Positions 14,321 through 20,624 of a stretch of DNA of 20,624 nucleotides are shown piece by piece (position 1 is the first letter of the stretch; every line of letters begins with the position of its first letter). The position numbers and the translations under genes were made by a program. This stretch comes from Motiliproteus sp047622605 (GTDB lineage Bacteria > Pseudomonadota > Gammaproteobacteria > Pseudomonadales > Balneatricaceae). Under the pieces are notes generated by a model. It worked only from the letters and a program-made list of their open reading frames with translations, was not told the origin of the DNA and did no database searches. The stretch is taken from contig JBLHND010000050.1 of NCBI GenBank assembly GCA_047622605.1, forward strand, positions 1 to 20,624, in the 5' to 3' direction.

Positions 14321-17101
14321 CTAACCTTCGCTGGCGCCCGTCCCGGTAGATCGGATCACCAGGCGGCGCTGATTCAGGGTGGCGAGGGTATCCAGCAGTT
14401 GCTGCTTAGTCACCGCGGCTATGGCGTTGGTGAGTTGCTCGCGGCTGTCGAAATGTGAGTACTCCTTGTCGATCTCCTGCCAGTAGCGATCGCTGCGCTG
14501 GCTTAGGCTTTGCTCCTGCTTCATCAATTCATTGATCAGCCCCTGTCGATAACTCTCCAACGTGGGTGCGTCGAGCGCGTCTATGAGTGCCTGCCCTCGA
14601 GAAAAGAAACTCTCGATATCGGCCAGCAGAGTCTCGGGCGTGGCCGAGGGCGACTGGATCACCAGGGCTAAGGCGGGGTGCTCCTGAATAGGCATGGGGG
14701 TGGCGAAGACCACGTAACCGCGCTGTTTCTCGGTACGCAACTCGGTATAGAAGGGGGCTTCGAGGACCTTGGCCAGTAAGCCAAAGCGGGCCCTTTCGAG
14801 GATGCTTTTTTGTTCGGCCTGCAGATACACGATCAACGCCGAGTCGTTGTGGTCTATGTCCAGTTCCAGCGTTTCGGTTCCGAGTGGCAGTCGTCGTGCC
14901 CGGGCCTGAAGGACGTCGACAGGCACGACCTCGGCCAGCAGTTGTTGGGTCAGGACGGCGGCCAGATTCCGAGCCTGCTGTCGACTCAGGTTGCCATGGG
15001 CCAGAGCTTCTACATGGCCCCGTTGCAGCAGCTCAGTCTTGAAGCTCCGTAGCTGCGGAGTATCGATGGCATCGATGACCGCCAGTTGCTGCTCAGTAGA
15101 CCAGCGCGGCTCGAGGATGCGTTGGTAGAGGGCATCGAAACCCTGGTTGTAGGGTTTGTCTTTGGCCTTGTTCTCCAGCTGCAGGCGAAGCCTGTGTTTG
15201 AGAATCGCGAGTTTATCGGTATCGATCTCGAGTTCTAGCAGGGTAGCGACGATCTTTTCGAGTAAGGGTTGCTGCCGATCGCTGTAGCCGGAGATGCGCA
15301 CGCTGAAGCCGCGCGCATGGGCGTAGATGCTGGCGTTGAGTCCGGCTTCATGGGCGGGGTAGAGGAACGCATTGAGGCGCTCATCGACCAGCTGGGTCAG
15401 CAGCGTGGTCATCAGCTGATGGCGTGGGCTGTCGTTGGCCAGTGGCGAGCGGAAGCTGAAAAACAGATCCGCACGGGGCACCCGGAACTCATCGTCCTGC
15501 TGATACCATAACCGGAATCCCGGTTGCTCTAGCAAGGCTATGGGCTGGGTCATCGCCTGGGGTGGTAACACACTCAGATCCTGAGGAATAAAGGGATTGG
15601 CCGCCGGGAGCCTGAGTTGTGGGTTGAGTTCGACAGCGGCCAGCTGGGTGCGTAACTCGGTGGGCAGTGGGCGCAGCCGGTAGGGCGTCTGGTAGTAAGT
15701 TTCGGTCTGATCGGTGTCCAGGTCGGCCGCCGTCAGGGTCAGGAGCATATTATCGGGGCGCACGAAGTCGAGGTAGGCCTGGATCAGCTCGGGATCGTAC
15801 TCCCGGTAAAGGTAGTCGCCATGGAGTAGCTCCGAGGTCGGGTATTTGCGCAGCTTGCTGGCCAGGTTGAGTGCCTCATGGACCGGTTTGCCGGGCTCGC
15901 GGAAGCGGAAGGCGATCTCGCTGAGCTGTTTCTGCTCCTCGAAGCGAGGCCGCTGTATCCCCTGTTGTCTGATGCGTTTGACCTGCTGAAACAGCAGCAC
16001 CACGACCTGCTGATAATGGCTCATCCCCTGCGGGGTCAGATCGATATGGACGGTGAGCGCGCTGGTGTCCACATACACATAGCCGGCACCGGCGCTGAGA
16101 CCACTGGCCCAACCCCTGCGTTTGAGTTCGGCCAGCAGGCTGCCTTCGCCTTCGTGGCCGAGCAGTGCGCTCAGGTATTGCAGTGGCTTGCGGTCATAGT
16201 AATCGTTGATGGGCGGAACCGGAAAGGTCAGCGAGAGTTGGTGCAGCTCTTTAAGGCTGCGGATATCGAGTTGTGCCGGCAGTGTCCCGCGCGCAAACAG
16301 GGGTACCGGATCCGGACGCGGGACCGGTGCTTGGGTAGGAATAGCCGCAAAACGCTGTTCGACCAGGGTCTTAAGCGCGGAGGTCGATTGGCGACCCAGT
16401 ACGACCAAGGACATGTTGTCGGCACTGTAATGGCGTCGGTAGAATTTTTTCAGCGTATCGATCAGCGTGCCCTGGTCATTGTCTTTCAGGGTCTCCAGGC
16501 TGCCGACGGCGAAGGTGGCCAGCGGATGCTCAGGGTTGATCACCTCCCGAAGCACCGCATATTGACGTCGGCCATCCTCTTTGAGTTTGGATTGAAACTC
16601 TGAATGGACGGCGTGGCGCTCGCGGTCGACATATTCAGGACTAAAGAGTGGGGCGATAAAGAAGCGCGAGAAGCGATCCAGCGCCGGTTCGAGTTGGCTC
16701 TGTTCGATATCGAAAAAATAGTTGGTGCGGTCATGCGCCGTGAAGGCGTTGTGACTGCCGCCGTGTTGGCTGATATAGGCCTGATAAGCGCCGGCATCGG
16801 GATACTTATCGGTTCCTAAGAACAGCATATGTTCGAGAAAGTGCGCCAGGCCCTGGGTCTGGCGAGGGTCGTCGCCGCTGCCCACTCCGACTTCCAGGCT
16901 AGCCGTGGCCTGATCGGTGGTTGGGTCGGAAATGACCGCGACCCGGAGGCCATTATCCAGCTCAAAGGCCAGGTAGCTTCTGGGGTCGTTAGGGCTTTGG
17001 ATGATCTCGCCGGAACGCGCCTGTGCGCTCAAGCTCTGGACGCTGAGCGACAACAGCATAACCATGAGTACGCGGGCAAATAGAGCAGGCTGTCGAAGCA
17101 T
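14321..17101 (-). CDS. ptrA: Pitrilysin-type (M16A) periplasmic zinc protease
   Basis: This is an insulinase-family metalloprotease of 926 residues, close to the 962 of E. coli pitrilysin (protease III). A signal peptide ends at AQA (cleavage after residue 28), placing it in the periplasm, where pitrilysin degrades peptides and small proteins. The inverted zinc motif is H87-F-L-E90-H91, and the third ligand E168 lies in RERHAVHSEFQSKL, with the 76-residue spacing known for pitrilysin. The inactive-half domains follow (for example LSLTFPVPP, RAPLFFSFRSP-like segments, and LEAPFYTELRTEKQRGYVVF near 780-800, the substrate-positioning region). The start ATG is at 17101 with a weak ribosome-binding site and a three-unit 10-bp tandem repeat upstream. 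It is transcribed towards queC, with the 72-bp repeats between them. Confidence 0.92.
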   Translation of the reverse strand: MLRQPALFARVLMVMLLSLSVQSLSAQARSGEIIQSPNDPRSYLAFELDNGLRVAVISDPTTDQATASLEVGVGSGDDPRQTQGLAHFLEHMLFLGTDKYPDAGAYQAYISQHGGSHNAFTAHDRTNYFFDIEQSQLEPALDRFSRFFIAPLFSPEYVDRERHAVHSEFQSKLKEDGRRQYAVLREVINPEHPLATFAVGSLETLKDNDQGTLIDTLKKFYRRHYSADNMSLVVLGRQSTSALKTLVEQRFAAIPTQAPVPRPDPVPLFARGTLPAQLDIRSLKELHQLSLTFPVPPINDYYDRKPLQYLSALLGHEGEGSLLAELKRRGWASGLSAGAGYVYVDTSALTVHIDLTPQGMSHYQQVVVLLFQQVKRIRQQGIQRPRFEEQKQLSEIAFRFREPGKPVHEALNLASKLRKYPTSELLHGDYLYREYDPELIQAYLDFVRPDNMLLTLTAADLDTDQTETYYQTPYRLRPLPTELRTQLAAVELNPQLRLPAANPFIPQDLSVLPPQAMTQPIALLEQPGFRLWYQQDDEFRVPRADLFFSFRSPLANDSPRHQLMTTLLTQLVDERLNAFLYPAHEAGLNASIYAHARGFSVRISGYSDRQQPLLEKIVATLLELEIDTDKLAILKHRLRLQLENKAKDKPYNQGFDALYQRILEPRWSTEQQLAVIDAIDTPQLRSFKTELLQRGHVEALAHGNLSRQQARNLAAVLTQQLLAEVVPVDVLQARARRLPLGTETLELDIDHNDSALIVYLQAEQKSILERARFGLLAKVLEAPFYTELRTEKQRGYVVFATPMPIQEHPALALVIQSPSATPETLLADIESFFSRGQALIDALDAPTLESYRQGLINELMKQEQSLSQRSDRYWQEIDKEYSHFDSREQLTNAIAAVTKQQLLDTLATLNQRRLVIRSTGTGASEG

Positions 17102-17130
17102 TAGGCGGCACTCGGTGGGTGGCGAGAGTT

Positions 17131-17160
17131 AGAATAGTTACGAATAGTTACGAATAGTTG
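17131..17160. repeat. Three tandem 10-bp units upstream of the protease gene
   Basis: The unit is (A/C)GAATAGTT(A/G), repeated at 17131, 17141 and 17151, about 30-60 bp upstream of the protease start. One unit spans about one helical turn, so the copies present the same DNA face. On the protease strand each reads as AACTATTC. Confidence 0.7.
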
Positions 17161-17210
17161 AAGATTAGACACAGACGGGCAGCAGGGTTCCCGGTCGGGG
17201 CAAAAATCAT

Positions 17211-17248
17211 CAGTCCGCGGCAGACGTGCCTGTATGCGGACTGTTTTA
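17211..17248 (-). terminator. Bidirectional-looking terminator below the small minus-strand gene
   Basis: CAGTCCGC (17211-17218) pairs perfectly with GCGGACTG (17236-17243), and an inner GGCA-GACG-TGCC hairpin (17219-17230) stacks on it, leaving TGTAT bulged. On the plus strand TTTTATT follows. On the minus strand, which matters for the gene ending at 17301, an ATTTTTG run lies a few bases after the stem. Confidence 0.75.
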
Positions 17249-17300
17249 TTCAGGCTTGATGCCAGGGGTGCCCCGTTAGACAGGGGCTAACTCCAGGGGG

Positions 17301-17573
17301 TTAGTGGCTGGGTGGCAGAGCTTCACGGGCCAGTTTGATCGCAGCGGCCACCTGATCCTGCTCGGGATCTAGTTCGGCGATCGCTCTCAGGGCACTGAAG
17401 CTGCGCCCCAGTGATTGCTCCTGCTGCTTATACAGCTGGTTGATTGCGGTATCTATAGCGCCATACAGTTCCTGTATTTGCGCGGTGCGATCCGCGGCAG
17501 GATTGACGTTGTTAAGGACCTGGAGGCAGGCACGAGCCACCTGCATATATTTCTGATCGAGGGTCTTATGCAT
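17301..17573 (-). CDS. Small hypothetical protein, 90 residues
   Basis: I do not recognise the family. The product is soluble and mostly helical by composition (Ala, Gln, Glu and Leu rich), without signal peptide, membrane segment or cysteine cluster; its single Cys is near residue 16. An AGAGA ribosome-binding site lies about 6 nt before the ATG. The coding call rests on three points: the frame ends just before a strong terminator on the same strand, no competing ORF of useful size exists here, and the gene sits in a gap between divergently arranged neighbours. It is transcribed towards the protease gene but separated from it by the terminator. Confidence 0.65.
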   Translation of the reverse strand: MHKTLDQKYMQVARACLQVLNNVNPAADRTAQIQELYGAIDTAINQLYKQQEQSLGRSFSALRAIAELDPEQDQVAAAIKLAREALPPSH

Positions 17574-17674
17574 GTTGATCTCTAAAAAGGTTTCAATCAG
17601 GTCATGATACTGTGTCGCAGCGGGGGATAATACTTCTCTGCTAGAGACGGTGCCGAGAATAGGTGCTTTTTTTG

Positions 17675-17706
17675 GTTAAGCGTCTGATTTAGACTCAACG
17701 CTTAAC
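17675..17706. repeat. Inverted repeat upstream of the DUF6394-type gene
   Basis: GTTAAGCG (17675-17682) is complementary to CGCTTAAC (17699-17706), with a nested GTCT/AGAC pair (17682-17685 with 17691-17694). It lies 23 bp before the start codon at 17729 and just after a T-run (17668-17673), so it is badly placed for a plus-strand terminator. An operator or leader hairpin is more likely. Confidence 0.5.
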
Positions 17707-17728
17707 AGACTCGCCTTAAAGGAATTAC

Positions 17729-18112
17729 ATGAATCGGGAAAAGGTCGCTTTTGCATTTTTTATCGTGTTGGCTCTGACCGTTAACTTCGGTTTTTTTACG
17801 GGTGATATCGATAATCCAGAACACCATAACGTGTACGAATTCTTTGCAGCCCTGGTGGTCAGCCTGATAGCCACGGTGCTTAAATTGGGGGATCGTACTC
17901 ATATAGGCGCCGTCTTGCTGGCGACCAGCCTGGTCGCGGATCTGCAGCTGGTGACGGCCGCCTTCGTCTGGGGCTATGCCGAGCATATCAGTGGCTCGGG
18001 TATGACGCCGTCGGTGATGTCCAGTGTGGTGTCGCTCTCCGCCGGAGCCTTGCTCGCCAACCTGACCTCGGTGATCCTACTGATGGTCGAAACTATCCAG
18101 CTGCGTCGTTAA
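17729..18112 (+). CDS. DUF6394-type small four-helix membrane protein
   Basis: The 127-residue protein has four hydrophobic helices, at about residues 6-24, 36-53, 58-82 and 99-122, joined by short loops. The segments GFFTGDIDNPEHHNVYEFFAAL and LKLGDRTHIGAV match what I recall of DUF6394, a family of unknown function seen in Pseudomonas and relatives; the family name is from memory. AAGGA at 17719-17723 lies 5 nt before the ATG. The channel gene begins 33 bp downstream on the same strand, so the two are probably cotranscribed. A role as accessory subunit of that channel is an inference from position only. Confidence 0.8.
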   Translation: MNREKVAFAFFIVLALTVNFGFFTGDIDNPEHHNVYEFFAALVVSLIATVLKLGDRTHIGAVLLATSLVADLQLVTAAFVWGYAEHISGSGMTPSVMSSVVSLSAGALLANLTSVILLMVETIQLRR

Positions 18113-18145
18113 GATTCCTGTGACCCGGCATCAGGCGCTAGCACC

Positions 18146-19945
18146 ATGAATCATATTTTCTTTATGGCGATTCGGCGGTTGCGTCAGCCGCTGATCACCC
18201 TGATCATCGTGTATGCTTGCAGCATCCTGGGGCTGGTGCTGATCCCGGGTATGGACGATCAGGGTCAGCCCTGGCGGATGGATTTTTTCCACGCCTTCTA
18301 CTTCGTTAGTTTTATGGGTTCGACCATCGGTTTTGGTGAGGTTCCTTATCCCTTTACCGATGCGCAGCGGATGTGGACGCTGGTCTGTATCTACGCCACG
18401 GTCGTGACCTGGCTGTATGGCATCGGTAAGATGCTGGCCCTGTTTCAGGACCAGGCGTTTATTCGGCAGATGAACCGGTTTAGTTTTTGCCGTCACGTGC
18501 GCAGGATTCAGGAACCCTTCTACCTGGTCTGTGGCTACGGAGTGACCGGTGAACTGGTCGTCCGCTATCTGGTCGACAGGGATGTTCGAGTGGTAGTGAT
18601 CGATATCGACCGTCACCGTATCGATGCCCTGGAATCTGCTCCGCTGCCGATGTCTGTTCATGGGCTCTGTGCCGATGCCTCCGACCCCAGTGCCTTGCAT
18701 GATGCCGGGCTGCTGAGCCCGCACTGTCTGGCGGTGTTGGCGCTCACCGATCAGGACTCGGCCAATCTGGCGATCGCTATCGCCACTAAGTTACTGGCTA
18801 AAAAACAGCAGCTGGCGGTGATCTGTCGCAGTGAATCGGATACCACCACGGCGAATCTGGCCTCCTTTGGCACCGATCGTATTATCGATCCGTTCGTGAC
18901 TTACTCCGAGTATCTGGCGCTGGCACTGCACTCGCCCTATAAGCATCTGATCTATGACTGGCTAACCAATCCGGAACACCGCTCGCTTAAGAGTGCCTAC
19001 CAAAAGACTCAGGGGCGCTGGATCATCTGTGGTTACGGCCGCTTTGGTCGTGCGCTGCACCGCAGTTTTGAGGGTAAGCCGGTGTCTTTGACCCTGATCG
19101 ATCATAATCCCAGGCCCGAGGGCTTTAAACTTGATTATGTGCAGGGACTGGGGACCGAGGCAGTGACGCTCAAACAGGCCGGTATCGAGGGTGCCGTCGG
19201 CCTGATAGCGGGCACCGATAATGATGCCAATAACCTGTCGATCATCATGACGGCGCTGGCGCTTAATCCCAAACTCATGACCGTTGCGCGTCAAAACGCC
19301 AGCAGTAATGCCGCGGTGTTTGCAGCGGCGAACACGGACCTGGTCATGGATCCTGCCAAGATCATCGCCAACCATATACTGTCCGCGCTCAAGACCCCGC
19401 TGATCCCCGCGTTCCTGCTGCAGCTCAGCGGGCAGCAAGAGGTGTGGGCGCGGACCCTGCTCAACCGAATGAGCGCCCTGGTTGGCAATTTTGAGCTCGA
19501 TAGCTGGGATTTCGGCATCGATGCGACCGATGCCCAGGCAGTACTCGATGATCTGCACGAAGGTGCAACCATCTGTCTGCGTGACATCTGCAGAGATCCG
19601 CGTGACCGGGGGCGCAACCTGGCCACCCTGGCGTTGATGCTTAAACGGGGTAAGGGTTACGTGCTGCTGCCTACGCCCGAGGAGGCACTGCAGCCGGGGG
19701 ATCGTATTCTCTTCTGTGGTCAGCCGGATGCCTATCGGCAGATGCGCTGGGTGCTGACGAACGCGAATGTGCTTGATTACGCGTTGGGAAAGCCTCCGCA
19801 GGCAGGCTGGTTAGCGCAAAAGCTAGGTATATTAAATAAGGAGATAGAAATGAACACTATGAACCAGAAGGCTGAGGGTTTGGTCTCAGACACTACCGTC
19901 GAGCGCGACAGCGTCTCAGGCCCCCACGGACGTGACCGCGTATGA
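18146..19945 (+). CDS. Two-helix potassium channel-like protein with two RCK/TrkA-N domains
   Basis: The 599-residue protein starts with two membrane helices (about 14-34 and 75-99) around a pore loop whose filter reads STIGFGE (residues 59-65), a variant of the K+ channel TVGYG. Two nucleotide-binding RCK domains follow, with GYGVTG (130-135) and GYGRFG (296-301) dinucleotide loops. Asp-rich strand ends such as VVVIDIDRHR and TLIDHNP mark the expected ribose contacts. A TrkA-C-like domain follows (about 480-545). MthK-type channels have one RCK per chain from the gene; two in tandem resemble larger RCK channels. The last 31 residues begin at an internal ATG (19850) behind an excellent ribosome-binding site. 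The stop codon overlaps the next gene's ATG (ATGA), indicating coupling to the exporter. The ribosome-binding site at the first ATG is weak. Confidence 0.88.
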   Translation: MNHIFFMAIRRLRQPLITLIIVYACSILGLVLIPGMDDQGQPWRMDFFHAFYFVSFMGSTIGFGEVPYPFTDAQRMWTLVCIYATVVTWLYGIGKMLALFQDQAFIRQMNRFSFCRHVRRIQEPFYLVCGYGVTGELVVRYLVDRDVRVVVIDIDRHRIDALESAPLPMSVHGLCADASDPSALHDAGLLSPHCLAVLALTDQDSANLAIAIATKLLAKKQQLAVICRSESDTTTANLASFGTDRIIDPFVTYSEYLALALHSPYKHLIYDWLTNPEHRSLKSAYQKTQGRWIICGYGRFGRALHRSFEGKPVSLTLIDHNPRPEGFKLDYVQGLGTEAVTLKQAGIEGAVGLIAGTDNDANNLSIIMTALALNPKLMTVARQNASSNAAVFAAANTDLVMDPAKIIANHILSALKTPLIPAFLLQLSGQQEVWARTLLNRMSALVGNFELDSWDFGIDATDAQAVLDDLHEGATICLRDICRDPRDRGRNLATLALMLKRGKGYVLLPTPEEALQPGDRILFCGQPDAYRQMRWVLTNANVLDYALGKPPQAGWLAQKLGILNKEIEMNTMNQKAEGLVSDTTVERDSVSGPHGRDRV

Positions 19946-20624
19946 GCCGCTACCTGCCGCAGTTATTACTGGTACTCACGACCCTGTTCTGGGCCGGTAA
20001 CTTTGTGGTCGCCCGGGCGACCCATCTCTCTATGCCGCCCTTGTCGCTGTCATTTTGGCGCTGGTTGCTGGCACTGCTTATCTTGCTGCCCTGGGTGGCC
20101 CCCAAGCTGATCTCTGAGCGTGCCCTGCTCTTTAAGCACTGGAAGATCCTGTTATTGTTGTCAGTGTTGGGGGTGGTTAACTTCAACAGCTTTATCTATC
20201 TGGGCTTACAGTACACCACGGCCACCAACGCGACGCTGCTGCAATCGGTGGTCCCGAGTCTGGTGATGCTGCTGGCGGTGTTTCTGCTGGGGCAGCGGAT
20301 CAGCAGGTTGCAGGCGTCCGGCCTGGCGCTGTCTTTGCTGGGGGTGCTCTGTATCGTGTTGCGGGGCGATCTGACCCAGTTACTCAACCTGCAGATCAAT
20401 CGTGGCGATCTCTGGGTGCTGACGGGGATGCTGTCCTGGTCTCTGTATACGGTGGCATTACACTGGCGTCCGACCGCCCTGAGTAAGACGGCGCTGCTGG
20501 GGAGTACGATATTGACCGGCACCCTGGTGTTATTGCCCCTGTATCTGTGGGAGTTTGGACAGGGGCAACGTATCGCCTTGGTTGCCGAGAATCTGCTGAC
20601 GCTGGGGTATGTGGCTATCTTCCC
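19942..20624 (+). CDS. EamA/DMT-family transporter, N-terminal part (3' end outside window)
   Basis: The frame runs open to the window edge, giving 227 residues of a protein usually near 290-300. It begins MSRYLPQLLLVLTTLFWAGNFVVAR, the typical first helix of drug/metabolite exporters. It continues with at least six more hydrophobic helices and the family segments FWRWLLALL, YLGLQYTTATNATLLQSVVPSLVMLLA and GDLWVLTGMLSWSLYTV. Members export amino acids, metabolites or toxic compounds; the substrate cannot be told. The ATG overlaps the stop of the channel gene by ATGA, so translation is probably coupled and the three plus-strand membrane genes form one unit. Confidence 0.9.
   Translation, partial: MSRYLPQLLLVLTTLFWAGNFVVARATHLSMPPLSLSFWRWLLALLILLPWVAPKLISERALLFKHWKILLLLSVLGVVNFNSFIYLGLQYTTATNATLLQSVVPSLVMLLAVFLLGQRISRLQASGLALSLLGVLCIVLRGDLTQLLNLQINRGDLWVLTGMLSWSLYTVALHWRPTALSKTALLGSTILTGTLVLLPLYLWEFGQGQRIALVAENLLTLGYVAIF

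Noticed and set aside
15878..16603. 241-codon plus-strand ORF inside the protease gene
   Set aside because: It lies wholly antisense to the M16 protease, including part of its catalytic half, has no ribosome-binding site or recognisable domain, and reads as a shadow of GC-biased codons.
18131..18724. 197-codon minus-strand ORF over the channel gene
   Set aside because: Antisense to clear RCK/channel coding sequence, with His/Gln/Asp-rich composition typical of shadow frames. The same applies to 18962-19558.

Overview
The window looks like chromosomal DNA of a gammaproteobacterium, most like Pseudomonas and marine relatives. The core gene order ruvC-ruvA-ruvB-ybgC-tolQ-tolR-tolA-tolB ... pal-cpoB-queC matches the order I know from Pseudomonas. 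The small four-helix membrane protein next to a two-RCK potassium channel is also a pairing I recall from that group. I cannot name the species from the sequence.

Layout. Positions 2-1207 hold the C-terminal two thirds of a PpiD-like periplasmic folding factor, closed by a strong terminator. Positions 1361-3603 hold ruvCAB (Holliday junction processing). ruvB overlaps ybgC, which leads into tolQRAB (3596-7453), the inner-membrane motor and periplasmic part of the Tol-Pal envelope machine. The cluster is then interrupted. A structured stretch with three hairpins (7454-7580) and about 4.1 kb of accessory DNA separate tolB from pal. The accessory DNA encodes a short-passenger, autotransporter-like outer-membrane protein (7762-9537) and a TPR plus O-GlcNAc-transferase-like (GT41/SPINDLY) glycosyltransferase (9608-11656). 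pal (11968) has its own consensus -35 box and is followed by cpoB and queC. Two 72-bp copies of a structured repeat lie between the convergent ends of queC and a large minus-strand pitrilysin-type M16 protease gene (14321-17101). A small minus-strand gene of unknown function follows. Three plus-strand membrane-protein genes close the window: a DUF6394-type protein, a potassium-channel/RCK protein and a truncated EamA/DMT exporter.

How the parts work together. TolQ, TolR and TolA use the proton gradient to drive TolB-Pal dynamics at the division site, CpoB tunes this, and YbgC is the usual co-encoded thioesterase. The autotransporter and glycosyltransferase may form a surface-protein glycosylation pair. 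Known GT41 enzymes of the HMW1C type modify adhesins encoded beside them, but here the link rests on neighbourhood and family only. This cassette, its internal terminator and its place inside a normally contiguous operon are the most unusual things in the window.
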